A DNA stretch of 64,000 nt from Ctena decussata (GCA_963989385.1 OZ022507.1:58601400-58665399), one strand, 5' to 3'; shown: positions 34,063 to 47,684, numbered from the stretch's first letter. Notes: generated by a model not told the origin, from the sequence alone. Numbers and translations: made by a program.

Positions 34063-34264
34063 CAAGCTCCAGATAAGGTGGGATTTTGTGGATATTTTGA
34101 AGATAATTTTTATCTTATTACAAACTAATGTTGTGACCCCTCATTAGAACCATCTTGGTGAGATGGTTCTAATGTGGGAGGAAGGGAATGGTGGGGAGGA
34201 GAGAATGTGGGGATCACAACATATGTTTAAACAGAGAAATATGGAAAATTGTCTGGAGCACTGG
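34063..34264. mobile_element. palindromic MITE, family P1, with a purine-rich insertion
   Basis: Ends caagctccagataagg and tctggagcactgg. A gggaggaagggaatggtggg stretch interrupts its right half. Confidence 0.6.
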
Positions 34265-34337
34265 CCTTCCATTAAATAAAATATTCTTAAAGCATTTATG
34301 GAATGCAAAGACATAACCAAGTTGTCTGTTTATGGTG

Positions 34338-34516
34338 TGGTCTGGGCATCTGTCCTGTCTGAGCAGTCTTTGCTTTGGGCTTAAGGGGTAGCTAAGGGTC
34401 TAAGCTAGCTCCATGTGGACAGCGAAGACTCTGATCAGACTGGGTCAATGCCTAGGCTGATCTGAGTCTTCACTGGGCACATATGCCACTTTATTGGTTT
34501 TGTCATGTTGCAACTC
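34338..34516. mobile_element. foldback MITE, family F, left end lost
   Basis: It keeps ctgggcatctgtcctgtctg, the central ctaagggtctaagctagctc and the right arm to ttggttttgtcatg. Confidence 0.62.
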
Positions 34517-34799
34517 AAATTTTCTGTCAGAGAAATTATCTGTTAGGGAACTGATATTAACCCTGTTTATATCGGAAACCCATTTTGGGGACATTCAAAC
34601 AGTGTTGAACCAGTTCAGACGCCACACAATGTGGCGTCTGATCAGGGTCAACACTGTTTGCTTACAGGAAATTCTGTGCAAATACAATGAAAACACCCAC
34701 CAGAAACCCCTAAAACTAGAAATGGACTGATCCAGATGATAAGGATGGACAGGTCCATTTGTCAAAAAGGGATAAGAACCCTTTCTTAGCTGGAGCAGT

Positions 34800-35690
34800 T
34801 GCACTAAGTGTATAGATCTCTTGGGTATGCTTGAATGATAAAAAAAGAACCTGTAGGCAGTACTTGTTGATGATAACTGTTCAATATTCTTAATGTTGTT
34901 AATAGTAAAGCAAATGTACAGATGTTGGTTCTAATATATTACTATTAAGTATTTAACGATACACGAGTTGTTTAATGGGTAATATGTATGAGGTTTGAAT
35001 GAAATATTGGCATGTTAGCAATGCAAAATGTGACGATAGAAGTCAGTATATGCCATGTATATTTGGGTGCATATTGTACCAAATGTTACATATTATTGTG
35101 GTATCGATGTTAAGAAAAATAAAAACATTTTACAGAAAAAAAAAACTGACCAGGAGTACCATTTTCAGTATTCAAAGTACGATTCACTTTGGTCTTTTGT
35201 ATTAGTGACCAAAATTCAGAGTGTTTCGGGGGCTGCAAGGAAGACAAAAAGTGAAGTAATCACCAGAAATGTTTATTAAACATCAAGAGGACCCATGGCT
35301 ATGGAAGCTGGGAAAGGGTTGAAATATGGGACATTTCTTTGTCTGGAAGTCATGTTTTCTGTATGGAGAGGCAAACTCTGAAACATGCCTTAAAGCAGAT
35401 GAATGAGCTAATTATAGTTGGGGATGATAGTCAAGGAGCCTTCATATTTGTCTGTCAGTCATGCTCATGCAAAAGACTATGTAACCAACTCAGTTTTCAA
35501 CCAATGTCTTTGAAACTTTGCTCACACATTTTAAACATACTGACCAAGTGCATAGGAACTTTGGGTTGTAAAATCCTTTAACAAAATTACATCCTTTCTT
35601 ATGGTTGGTATAGATAGCCAATACAAGGAAGCAAGTGTATGTGTCTAACTTCTTCCGTCTGTAAAATCTAGTGCTTTGCATACAGTATTA
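34800..35690. other. intergenic stretch, nothing recognised
   Basis: AT-rich with small unrelated open frames. No conserved protein, repeat ends or hairpins were recognised. Confidence 0.5.
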
Positions 35691-35694
35691 ATCC

Positions 35695-36025
35695 TATAAA
35701 ACACCCCAGGGGTGTTGCATTTTACGAAAGGAGTTTGTTATTTATAGCCTAAAGTGTAATAAATCAGCCTCTGCCAAAGTATCTCAAATAAGCAATACAA
35801 AGATGATGGGTATACTTTCAGAATAGGCAACACTACTATTTTTGCTCCCCTTTTCAGTAGGGGTCATCTCTTAAAGGAAAGAATTTGCTCCTCAAGGAGA
35901 AATTCTTTTCAGAGTAGATCCCCATTTCAACAAGCTACCTTAACAGGAATTCTTGTAATATAACATTACTTTGGAAAAGAGCAGGGGTGTTTATTAGAGC
36001 AGGGTGTTTATTAGGATTAATACGG
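35695..36025. repeat. diverged interspersed repeat R (copy 2)
   Basis: Similar to 33405-33710 along its length, ending with a short direct repeat of gcaggg(g)tgtttattag. Confidence 0.5.
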
Positions 36026-36880
36026 TAGATGTTCCAGATTGAAGCTATAGTAATCATTCCTGACAAAATTACAGTTAGTTTTATAGTATACATTTAAAAG
36101 AGGCTTGTTATTTTGCACATGAACAACAATTTCCAACTATTAAAGATGCACTTGTGAATTTTTGAAGATTGAAAATAATGGTACATTGACAATTTTTTTT
36201 TTTTTTTTTTTTTTTTGAAAACGGAAATATTTGTTGTTATTCTGTCATACAAGGAATTTTTTTTTTTTGAAAACAAAAATATTTGTTGTATTTCAGTCAT
36301 ACAAGGTGGCAAGTCTGTAATCCCTACTTCATACTCTGTTAAATGTTGAATTTTGTGAAGGTGAAAAACTATTTTTGACAAAATTACAGCTTGTTGAAAT
36401 AGAATTTCCATCATATGTGGTTTGCAAAATTTTGAAAGCAACATCCATGGTATTCCACCAACTAATTGGAACATTTTCAGCAAACTGGTTGAGTCTTGAT
36501 AGATGGGTTAAGCAGGTATATATAGTTAGTGGGTGGGGGGAGGTGAGGTAGCATCACAACATGGGACATCATCAGTCTGTGTAACATACACAATTTTCTG
36601 TTTTCTTAGCCACTAGTTTCATTTTCTTAACCTTGATACCATGAGAAATATTTGCAATTGTGATAATCACACAGAGATTGTAAATTTGTTGCTGCTCTTT
36701 AATGCTTTATTTTTGAAATTCTTTCGGTATTCATTGCATAATGAACACGCTTTTTGCATTAAAGAGTGCCACAAACTTTTATACAGGTGTTTCTTTTCTC
36801 TTCATCCCAGTTTCAGCTGCAAAATGATTTAGAATCATCCATAAAGCTTATTATCATCCAAGTATATATGTATATTTAAT

Positions 36881-36995
36881 GGGCATGAGGTGCAGGTAGA
36901 AAAATCTGTCACAAGGGTCACTGTTTGCCATCACAAAGGTCATGCCCAACCATGATCCAGAGGGGACGGATTTTTCTGTCTGCACCTCATACCCA
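36881..36995. mobile_element. short TIR element
   Basis: Ends gggcatgaggtgcaggtaga and tgtctgcacctcataccc, continuing inwards with aaaaatctgtc and gacggattttt. Confidence 0.65.
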
Positions 36996-37055
36996 TGATA
37001 GGTACTTTTTCTTGTCAGAATACCTTTTGACACATTTACGTTTGATTTTAAAATT

Positions 37056-37300
37056 TGGTTGGTTGGTTGTTTTGGGTTAAACGGCCGGCCCTTCGAGATG
37101 GTATTTCAGTCTATCAAGCCATCTCCCAGAGAGAGGGAGAAAGAAAAGTACTATAGATAAGAGAAAAGTACCCAAACAACCCCCACCTGCACCTACCAAA
37201 CACAGTAGGCCCATACCCCACTATTCTCCAAATTAGTAGGACTTTGGCACTGGTAGTTACTTAGCACCATCGCCCAACCCTGACTAGTTCAAATTTTACA
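37056..37300 (-). mobile_element. SINE on the minus strand, 5' part unclear
   Basis: (ggtt)n tail complement then gttttgggttaaacggcc, similar to 32066, followed by about 200 bases of SINE-like body. Confidence 0.5.
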
Positions 37301-37319
37301 GGTACATTAGTACATTATA

Positions 37320-37813
37320 CAGTCGAACTTCGATGGCTCGAACTCGACGGGACCACCAAAAAAGTTCGAGCGATCGGTAGTTCGAGCCATTGAAGACCAA
37401 CTCACAAAGTCCGGCCGTATGTACTCTGCTTTTCTATCATAGAAAGGATGACTTCCTGTTTATTGATCGATCATAATTTAAGCCACTCGTTGACCCTTTT
37501 GCACTTTTTGGGAGAAAAAATAAAACGCTTTGTCAATATCAAAGCGTCTTATGACAATGATCAAACGTCTGTTTGACCGTTATTGAAATGGAAATTATTT
37601 ACAAGGTAGTTAGGTCGAGCCATCGGTGGGTTTTTACATAGAAAATGTACCCTAGGGATCGGGTTTGGGGTTCGAGCGTTCGAGCCATCGTAGTTCGAGC
37701 CAAAGGTGGCAGGTTAAGTTAAAATGAATGGGAGTTTTGCCGGGACTGGAAAGTCAGTTCGACCGAAGCATGGCATTCGAGCCTTCCGAGTTCGAGCCAG
37801 TGAAGTTCAACTG
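37320..37813. mobile_element. pogo/Tc1-like MITE with TA duplication
   Basis: Terminal repeats cagtcgaacttcgatggctc and gagccagtgaagttcaactg are flanked by TA (37318-37319, 37814-37815). gttcgagcc words recur inside. No transposase frame. Confidence 0.78.
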
Positions 37814-37815
37814 TA

Positions 37816-40800
37816 CTAAAATGCATAATTTCAGCTTTTGAGAGATGAAAGAAGACCCTGCTATCACGTTCACGTACCGGTGTGGCATAACTGATGTTAT
37901 TTTGCCGTCTTCTTGATATCATTCTCTGGACAATCAATATCACTTGACAGATAAGTGCCTTTCCATATAACCAATACTGACATTTATCTAGCCACAGAGC
38001 TGGGTACGGGTTTAAGATAGGATTTTCCAGCACTGGTTAAAACAGCAGAAATCCTAGTCTTGTATGTGAGAATGTTTTCCATTCCTTATTTATCTTCAAA
38101 ACATTCCTTCAGTGCAAATTGATGTATTTATGTTTGATTTTGAAGTTAGCATAAAGTGTTTAGCTTGATCAATTTCCTTTTAATGTGGCTATCTTTCACA
38201 GGTTATATTGAATTTGTTTAAAGGATTCTGGCAACAAATATCCTTTCATTTGTTCTAAAATCCTAATATTAATTAACATCTGTTCCCATTCAAAGTATTT
38301 CAGATAAAATCTTCACTTGTTTGTAAAGTCAATAAATACTATCTGAGTGTCAGCTCTGATATATTCCGCTGAAACTCGGAAGCCGATCAGTGAGCCATGT
38401 CATGCTAGCCAGGTTATTGCCTCTCTGGTAGTGAGTTTATGCATGATTCTGCAGGTTTGGCTAAACTGTATTATGAACAGACTGTTCTACGTCTGCAGTG
38501 AGCTTAGTATAAAATTGTGGAGACACTGCCATGCCTGTGAATCAGAATGCAATTTTATAATGGTGTGTGTATTGTATTTGGTTGCTGAAATTAAATGTCT
38601 TAAGAAAATGGTATATCGTTTTTTTTTCGATTTCGTGAAATAATTTGAGCTCCACACTTTTAAAATTTAATATTATATAATTTAATATTTTTACTAGTGA
38701 CAATCTACATTATTTAGAACTTTTCTGTTATCCACTCAAACTAACTGAAAGGTATATGATTTTGTATGCAGATTTTTTTTTCTTTAAATGTTAATATCAA
38801 ACTGTGCTGAAAGACTTCAAACCTGCATGGAAAAGAGTCTTGACTTTCTAATGATTATAGATTTAGATAAAAGATTTAGATAAAAAGAAGTCTTTAGTTT
38901 TATTTCTAGTCAAGGCAAAAAATTAAACAAATATCACCTTCCAAGGAAATATTGAAAATGTGAAATCATATGCAATACATATCTAGGGGTCACTTTTAAC
39001 CATATATATAAACATAAGCCATTTCAAGCCATGTAGAATCAGATCAGATGCCTCTGAAAGAGGCACCTGCTCTGGGCCTACACCTTTTATATATGCAGAA
39101 AATCAATGAAGACCGACTCTGGCTCCCAGAGCTACTTTTCTTTGACTGGCACTATTTCTTCTATTTCTTATCTTTATCAGATGAAAAGCCATAATTCTAT
39201 AAATTTTAAATAGGGCATCAGATTAAATACCTGAACACATAATAGTCTAGCAAAGGTCACAGGGTTATTCTGGGTCGACATCCATCAGTGTATTGTATTT
39301 CAGAAAGCTGATAGTCATTATTACACACAAAAACAAAAAACAACACTTCATGCCACTTATTCAGTGTTTGCTGCCTGTCCAAACTGATACATCGGTGGAT
39401 TTAGCAATGGCCTGCTAAGCCTGTAGTTCCTGGTTCGAATTCCGCTGGCAGAATTCTTTTTATAGTAAAAACGGTGCTCCTGCACACAGCCTTTCATCTT
39501 CATCCTTCCGTCACCTTGATATGATTGAAAACTGTTGGAAAAGATTTTAATCTCTGTATCATGTGCTACATGCCTGCACAACCATATCAATCCCCAAGTA
39601 TGGTCAGTCTACCTTAAGCTCCCTAAAATTGGAGAACCTTGCCACTTTATCTGACCAAAAAGAAAAAAAATACCGCCTCGTCATGTGTAAAAAAATCTTG
39701 CTTTTGAACAGAGGACTGCGAATTTTATGAGCAGGCTGTGCCTGTATGAGCAGAAATATCTGGGTCCATACTTGCTCAGGCACATCTGGCCAGTAGTAAG
39801 ATCTTACCTGCACCGATAGTAATAAGTAATATAAAGTTTATTCTGTTGTTTTGATTGTTCACAGAGAAAAGAGTCACTAGTGTTCTAAAACCTACCGGTA
39901 TTCGCAACAAATGAATAAGTGGTAGCAAAGAATTTCTTCCTTTTTGTTTTTCTCTTTTTTTGGGGGGGGGCTTCTTTTTTTTTGTAAGAAAGGCTTGGTA
40001 CGTACACATGGAAATCAATCAAAACAAATGAGTAAACTGTTCAATAAAAAAAGAAGAAAAACAAAAGAAATGCATAACTATTTGCTTTTCTTTTCTCCAA
40101 ATAATTCACCAAGAAAAATAGCTAAAATCATTTTTGACACTACATAATTAATTTATGCTTAGAAAATAGATATTATGTACTTTTATTAATTCATTTCACC
40201 AGTCTGTACTGTATTTCTTATGCTGTGATTTCACCAGTCTGTACTGTATTTCTTATGCTGTGCAGCTAGCTGTTAGAGTATGGTAAATCATCTCTTTCTT
40301 CTTCATTTCTCTAGTTTCATTTGCCTTAACAGGCTCAAGCATATACAGGTTAATATCTAAACTGAAACTACCATTAGATGTGAGAAGCCCTTGCTCAGTT
40401 TGCTCCATTTATTAGTTCTAACGACAATTTTCTGCTAATTTTACTACATAGAGACACACTTCCTGCCTAGAGTGACGTCAGGGCACATTTGGAGATTTAT
40501 CTCATTATCTCTCGGAATTCTCACTACCAGAAGTAGCAGTAATAAATACCAGTAGATTACACAGTGATAAAAACACTTCTAGACGGTGTATAAACATGAG
40601 GTTTTCAGCAGTTGGGTGTATTTATTGATCTTTATGTATTTCTAAAAGTACCATATTCATTTCCCGTCTCCTTTAACTATAAAGTCCAGTATTCTCCAAT
40701 TTTCAACATTTTCACTTATAATTCTCAAAATACCGTACATCTTGCACCCATGTGGAAAATGGCTGAGTGATTTGGGTTTTATGGCCCAAAAGAAGAAATG

Positions 40801-41096
40801 TCGCTGAGGAAATAATGTACAAGTTAGAGAAGAATCGTAACCCATTGACTAAGGGGTTAACACTCGACAGGCTGTGCAACATTTTGAGTCAAACGGCACA
40901 CCCTGTGGAGTGTTAACCCCTTGGCCAACAAGACCAGACACGAGACCCAACACCTATGCACTATGGATTGGTGTATAAAAAATGCACAAAGAACTTATAG
41001 CCACTCTTTAGTTTAATCTTCAGACACTGTTAAATACTTGTTAATACTTTTACCCACATCAAATTTGACATTGCACAGTATTAAATGAGCTGCGAC
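37816..41096. other. intergenic stretch, few recognised elements
   Basis: It contains a decayed SINE near 39372-39545 (ttcgaattccgctggcag), a 37-base tandem duplication near 40194-40262 (unit includes accagtctgtactgtatttc), and a hairpin with ggggttaacactc/gagtgttaacccc at 40854-40921. No gene was recognised. Confidence 0.5.
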
Positions 41097-41300
41097 AAGA
41101 AAAAAACAGCAAAGTAGCATGTGCACCCAGTGAAAACTCAGATCAGTCTGGTTATCTGCCTAGTCTGATCAAGTTTTCACTGGTGGCATGAAGGTAGGTT
41201 AGGCTCTTGGCTACCGTTTAAATGCACAGCAAAGACTATGATCAGACTGAATCTTCGCAGGGCATACACCACTTTTTTGGTTTTTCTTGTGTCGCTGCTC
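41097..41300. mobile_element. foldback MITE, family F
   Basis: Ends gagctgcgacaag and cttgtgtcgctgctc, with part of the right arm deleted. Confidence 0.7.
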
Positions 41301-41666
41301 ATTTAACAACATTGCCAGTGTTTAATAACAACAACAATACTGCTAAAGCTGAATGGCTACACGTCCATGGTTTAACTGCTATTTTAGGAGGGGAGAAAAC
41401 TTTTAACTTCTTGCTTCTCACTCCAACTTCCTTTCTCCAATGGCAGCTACTCTTGTAAAGAATTGGCCTACAGCAGAGAGCAAATTCTGCTCATTCAGGA
41501 AGCTGCTTTTAGAGTAAATTGATGCCTTAAGGGTAGTCCCTGTTGAACAAGGGCTTCGCAAGCGGCGCATAATACGCCCGTTTCAATGTCCTAAAGGAGT
41601 TATAGAATGAACAAGATTGTTTACAAAAGGATAGACAGGCAGACAAACAGGGGCAACCACTCTACA

Positions 41667-44022
41667 ATTAACTAGAACTGTCAGCAAATCCGACTATACC
41701 CCCACTTAATTGCTTAAATCAAATGATGTTATTTTCGTAACAAAAAGCATAAAGACGGAGAGAACTCATTGTTACCATGTATACCAAATATGAATGGTTG
41801 CTGTGAAATCTGTTACAAAAAATTACATTACTCAAAGTCAGGAGAGAAAGAAAATTGGCAAAATATAGGGAAGAATAAGCAGGAGAAGACTGATTATCAA
41901 TCCCACAATACAACAAGTTATCATCAACCTGCATACAAAAATCCCTACTCTAACTTACAGATGCATAGAAATCTTTTGCGAAAAAAATGCATTATTCAAA
42001 GTAAAGAGAGAAAGAAAATCGGACAAAAACAGGGAATAAAAAGAGGAGAAGTCTGGTTCTCAATCCCACAATACAGTAAGTCATCATTGACCTGCATACC
42101 AAATATGACTAATCTAGCTTGCATGGTTGTGGAGAAATCTTTGATGAACAAGCAAATTCAACGAATTTATGTCCCCCGCCTTGGAAACTAGGTCTCCACT
42201 GTATATACACTTAAGTGTTTGAGCTGGAAAAGCGGCTAAGTTAAAAATGTGAAAAAGTAATAAAAAAATAATGTGAGGATTATATCCAAACCACATGCAT
42301 ATCTTCAGACCATGATCAAAACGCCTGTGAAGTTTCAAAGGAATTGGCATAAAACTGTAGGAGGAGTTGCACACACAAGGTACCAACTATCTATTCACTT
42401 TGATAGTAAAAATGTATGAAAAATGGCTAAGTTCAATTTGCGAAAAAAGTAATAAAAAATAATTTCAGGATTATATCCAAACCACATGCATATCTTCAGA
42501 CAATGATCAAAACACCTGTGAAGTTTCAAAGGAATCGGCATAAAACTGTATGAGGAGTTGCGCACACAAGGTACCCACTGTCTAGTCACTATGATAGTAA
42601 AAACGCCTAAAAATTACTAAGTTCAACTTGTGGAAAAAGTGACAAAAAAAAATCTCAGGATTATATCCAAACCATATGCGTATCTTCAGACCATGACCAA
42701 AACACCTGTGAAGTTTCAAAGGCATCGGCATAAAACTGTATGAGGAGTTGCGCACACAAGGTACCTACTATCTAGTCACTATGATAGTAAAAACGCCTAA
42801 AAAATTACTAAGTTCAACTTGTGGAAAAAGTGACAAAAAATAATCTCAGGAATATATCCAAACCACATGCGTATCTTCAGACCATGACCAAAACACCTGT
42901 GAAGTTTCAAAGGCATCAGCATAAAACTGTTGGAGGAGTTGCGCACACAAGGTACCCACTATCTAGTCACTTTGATAGTAAAAATGCCTAAAAAATTACT
43001 AAGTTCAACTTGTGGAAAAAGTGACAAAAAATAATCTCAGGATTATATCCAAACCACATGCGTATCTTCAGACCATGACAAAAACATCTGTCAAGTTTCG
43101 AAAGAATCGGCATAAAACTGTAGGAGGAGTTGCGCACACAAGGTACCTACTATATTAGGGGGACGGAAGGACGGAAACAAGGACGGAAACAAGGACGGAC
43201 GGACAGAAGGACGGAAGGACGGAATGCCGAAAACTATGTCCCTCCGCTTTTCTTCGAAAAGGCGGGGGACAAAAAGTTCATTATTCAAAGTATGGAAAGA
43301 GAGAATATTGGACAAATACAGGGAAGAATAAGCAGAAAAAGGCTGGTTCTCAATCCTATGATACAACATATCGTCATCAACCTGCATACCAAATAAGACT
43401 ACTCTAGCTTGCTTGGTTGTGGAGAAATCTTTGACGAAAAATTTTATTATTCAAAGTATGGAAAGAAAGAATATTGGACAAATACAGGTGAGAATAAGCA
43501 GAAAAGGGCTGGTTCTCAATCTAAAGATACAATATATCGTCATTAACCTGCATACCAAATATGACTACTCTAGCTTGCATGGTTAGGGAGAAATCTTTGA
43601 CGAAAAATTTCATTATTCAAAGTACGGAAAGAAAGAAACTCGGACAAATACAGGGAAGAATAAGCAGGAGAAGGCTGGTTCTCGATCCCACGATACAACA
43701 TGTCTTCATCAACCTGCATAACAAATATGACTACTCTAGCTTGCATGGTTGTGGAGAAATCTTTGACGAAAAATTTCATTATTCAAAGTATGGAAAGAAA
43801 GAAACTCGGACAAATACAGGGAAGAATAAGAGGAGAAGGCTGGTTCTCAATCCCACAATACAACATGTCGTCATCAACCTGTATGCCAAATATGACCAGT
43901 CTAGCTTGTATGGTTCTGAAGAAATCTTTGATGAAAAATTTGATCAAATGGGGACAGAAGGACAGACGGATGGACAGATGTAAACCAGTATACCCCCCAC
44001 TTTTTCAAAGTGGGGGTATAAT
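41667..44022 (+). mobile_element. hairpin-ended element, family E (middle of three nested)
   Basis: Starts aactagaactgtcagc and tatacccccactt; ends ggacagacggatggacag, then the ccccactttttcaaagtggg hairpin and gtataatga. Core units of about 175 bases contain gtggagaaatctttgacg and attattcaaagtatgg. One unit is split at 42148/43275 by the inner element. Confidence 0.75.
42148..43275 (+). mobile_element. hairpin-ended element, family I (inner of three nested)
   Basis: Starts acaagcaaattcaacgaatt (5' hairpin) and gtcccccgcctt; has five core units of about 190 bases (42200-43140, each with ggagttgcgcacacaaggta); ends (ggacggaa)n then cttttcttcgaaaaggcg and gggggacaaaaa. Confidence 0.8.
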
Positions 44023-44784
44023 GACTGCAACATCATCTAGATATTTAACACATGATATACTGTTCCAAAAATCAGCTCCCAAGGTAGTTGAACAAGGGAG
44101 ATAACCTAATACACTAGATATAGCATTTTTAGTTCTAGTTTTTTCCCTTGACAATATATTGTACAAGAAACACAAAAACAGCCTTTTAGAACTAATGAAA
44201 GGAATTAACTCTAAAACGAAGAAAGCGAGAGCAGCCATTTTTGTACGCGACACATCGTTAGGACTTCATTCACATTGCTATGAAGTTTTATAAAGATATC
44301 CCAAACGGTTATCTAGTTATGGCGCGTACAAGACTTACAGGGAAAAAATTAATCAAAGGGGCATAACTTCAAAAGTAAGAAAGGGGGAGCAACCATTCTT
44401 GTACGCGACACGTTCCCCTACCCTGATACATATGCCTACCAAATTTCATGAAGATATCCCAAATGGTTATTGAGTTATGGCGTGTACAAGAATGTTGACG
44501 GACGGACGGACGGACAGCGCCACGACATAATACGTCCGTTTTTTCAAAACGGGCGTATAAAAAGGAGGCAGTTACTTCTAGATCAGAGTGATTTCCCTTA
44601 GAGTAGTATCCATACACATTAATGATGGCTGTTTGACCTTTTCATGACTCCCACAAATACAGTGCTTCAGATAAGTAACTGGGTACACTTTCAGGTGAAG
44701 CAACTCAACTACTTCTCAATAGGGTCCTTCGTGAAAGGAAAGAATTTGCACCAAGGGGAGCAAATTCTTTCATTTCTCAACAAC

Positions 44785-44905
44785 TTTTATTACTTCCTGT
44801 TTGCTTCCCTGGATGAACTAGCCCTTCCAAATTGGTATCCCAATTTGGAAGGGCTAGTTCATCCAGGGAAGCAAACAGGAAGTCATAAAAGTTGTTTCCC
44901 TTCCT
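44785..44905. repeat. near-perfect long palindrome
   Basis: Arms of about 57 bases: the left ends ggaagc-type sequence into cccttccaaattgg, the right begins ccaatttggaaggg. Only one or two mismatches, with a spacer of a few bases (tatc). Confidence 0.85.
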
Positions 44906-44920
44906 AATAAAACAACAAAA

Positions 44921-46806
44921 ACTAGAAACATGGTAACTATTAGGGCCCCGCCTTCAAATATCTTCAACAATTTTAGAATTAGAGAGCAAACACGTTTTCC
45001 AGACTGTAAACTACAAAGGGGAATAATTCCATAAATAAATGTAGATGAAGTTAGTTCTTATTCTCTGCTCAGTGTGGATGCTTTATATTATGTACAAGTT
45101 CTATGAAAATATCTTTGATGCTTTTAAAGCTATAGAGCGTACACGATTTCTATATTCAAAATTACAAAGGGGCATAATTCAGTAACAAATGCAGGCAGAG
45201 TTTGGATTCTTGTTCTCTGCACATCGTCTGATAATCCTTTACATCTGTACCCAGTCATGTGAAAGTATCTCTAAGGGTTTCAGAGTTAAAGAGCGGACAC
45301 GATTTCTGTACTCAAAAGTACAAATGGGCATAATTCAGTAACAAATGTTGGCAGAGTTATGGTTCTTGTTCTCTGCACATCGTCTGATAATGCTTAACAT
45401 TTGTACCAAGTATCGCGAAAATATCTCTAACGGTTCAAAGTTATGGAGCGGACACGATTTCTGTACTCAGAATTACAAAGGGGCAAAATTCTGTAAATAA
45501 TGTAGGAAGAGTTATGGTTCTTGTTCTCTGCACATCGTCTGATGATGCTTTACATTTGTACCAAGTTTTGTGAAAATATCTTTAACGGTTCAGAGTTATG
45601 GAGCGGACACAATTTCTGCTCTCAAAATTTCAAAGGGGCATAATTCAGTAAATAATGTAGACAGAGTTATGGTTCCTGTTCTCTGCATATCGACTGATGA
45701 TGCTTTACATTTGTACCAAGTCTTGTGAAAATATCTCTAATAATTTGAGAGTTATGAAGAGGACACGATTTCTGTACTCAAAATTACAAAGTGGCATAAT
45801 TCAGTAAATAATGTAGGCAGAGTTATGGTTCTTGTTCTCTGCACATCGCCTGATGATGCTTTACATTTGTACCAAGTCTTGTGAAAATATCTCTAATAAT
45901 TTGAGAGTTATGAAGAGGACATGATTTCTGTACTCAAAATTACAAAGTGGCATAATTCAGTAAATAATGTAGGCAGAGTTATGGTTCTTGTTCTCTGCAC
46001 ATCGCCTGATGATGCTTTACATTTGTACCAAGTCTTGTGAAAGTATCTTTAACTGTTTCAGAGTTATAAAGCAAACACGATTTCTGTACTCAAAATTACA
46101 CAGGGGCATAATCCAGTAACAAATGTTGGCAGAGTTATGGCTCTTGCTCTCTGCACATCGTCTGACGATGCCTTACATTTGTACCAAGTCTCGTGAAAAT
46201 ATCTCTTATAGTTTCAGAGTCATGAAGGGGACACGATTTCTGTACTTAAAATTACAAAGGAGCATAATTCAGTAAAAAAATGTAGGCAGAGTTATGGTTC
46301 TTGTTCTCTGCACATCGTCTGATGATGCTTTGCATTTGTACCAAGTCTCGTGAAAATATCTCAAATAGTTTCAGAGTTATGAAGCGGACACGATTTCTGT
46401 ACTCAAAATTACAAAGGGGCATAATTCAGTAAAAAATGTAGGCAGAGTTATGGTTCTTGTTCTCTGCACATCGTATGAAGATGCTTTACATTTATACCAA
46501 GTTTCGTGAAAATATCTCTGATAGTTTCAGAGTTATGAAGCGGACACGATTTATGTACTCAAAATTACAAAGGGGCATAATTCAGTAAAAAATGTAGACA
46601 GAGTTATGGTTCTTGTTCGCTGCACATCGTCTGATGATGCTTTACATTTGTACCAAGTCTTGTGAAAATATCTCTGACGGTTTCAGAGTTATTGAGCGGA
46701 CACGAAATGATGACGGACGGACAGACGGACGGACAGACAGACAGACGGACGGACAAGGTGATTACTATAGGGCCTCCGCAGACTTCGTCTGGCGGGGCCC
46801 TAAAAA
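44921..46806 (+). mobile_element. hairpin-ended element, family J (GGGCCCCGCC)
   Basis: Starts actagaaacatgg then tagggccccgcctt. It has about ten core units of about 156 bases (45060-46690; each with ttctctgcacatcgtctgat and acacgatttctgtactcaaa), (gacg/gaca)n at 46712-46754, then the hairpin ccgcagacttcgtctggcgg, ggccctaaaaa. The unit length is short enough to wrap one nucleosome. Confidence 0.78.
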
Positions 46807-46989
46807 GAAAGAAAAACGAACATGGCGGCGTTCCCCTTCACCTTAAGGCAAGCAAATGTTATCACCCAATTGCTTCTTATATCCCACGCACTGGCTTCTA
46901 AGCTGGGTATCTATCTTGAGGCAGCTAGCCCATATATGCATACCCTTGAGGCAAGATGATAGTCTCACAAAATCATATTGTAACCACAT

Positions 46990-47155
46990 TTCGCCTACTG
47001 ATTTAGTGGACCCGGGTTTGAGCCTCGCATGAGGCGAGAATCTTTCCTACCTTAAACGGGATGCCATTGTACACAGCTTTCCTTATCACCCTTCCATCTT
47101 CCTGATATGATTGAAATACTGTTGAAAAGGGCGTAAATTGCAAGTCATCCATCCA
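46990..47155 (+). mobile_element. 5'-truncated tRNA-derived SINE
   Basis: Box B remnant cccgggtttgagcctcgc, then the same body and (catc)n tail as the 18470 SINE. Confidence 0.6.
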
Positions 47156-47448
47156 CTCATGTAACCATAGTATTTATTGCCACCATTCTGACAGAAATGT
47201 CTGTCAGAGCAAAAGTTAGACCTACATCAGACTCTTCCATTACGAGCATTCTGATCAGGGTCTGCACTGTTTGCAATTCAGGAAAACATTTTATACAACA
47301 TCCCCTGATGGACTAGTGGACCACTCCAAATTCAAAGCTTTAACTGACTGGAGAAATTATGAGGTTGAGGGTTTGGGTGTTGTAATCTTTGTGCTCAACT
47401 TAATATGACCAGATGGACCCATTTGACAGTTTCTGAACAACTATAAAT

Positions 47449-47684
47449 GAGCCACAACAAGAGAAAACCAACTATGTGGTTGTGCACCCTGTGCAGACTC
47501 AGATCAGCCTGGGCATCCGCCCGGTCTGGTCAGACTCTTTGCTAAGCGCTTAAAGGGTAGCCAAGGGACTAAGCTACCTTCATGCGGACAGTGAAGACTC
47601 TGATCAGACTGGGCGGATGCCCAGGCTGATCTGAGTCTGTGCTGTGGGCACAACCACATTGCTGGTTTTGTCGTGTCACGGCTC
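47449..47684. mobile_element. foldback MITE, family F (tandem pair, first)
   Basis: Full-length, ends gagccacaacaag and gtgtcacggctc. Only four bases (aaat) separate it from the next copy. Confidence 0.78.

Larger units (their letters stand above)
41546..44563 (+). mobile_element. hairpin-ended element, family D (outer of three nested)
   Basis: Starts aacaagggcttcgcaagc, then atacgcccgttt; ends (gacg)n, then cgtccgttttttcaaaacgg and gcgtataaaaa. The left atacgcccgttt is the exact complement of the right hairpin arm. Interrupted at about 41667-44022 by another element. Confidence 0.72.

Noticed and set aside
40471..40480. CRE-like palindrome TGACGTCA as a promoter element
   Set aside because: One such 8-mer is expected by chance in 64 kb, and there is no gene start nearby.
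43561..44104. Overlapping forward frames of 134-140 codons
   Set aside because: They repeat every ~175 bases because they read through core units of a transposable element; no known domain.
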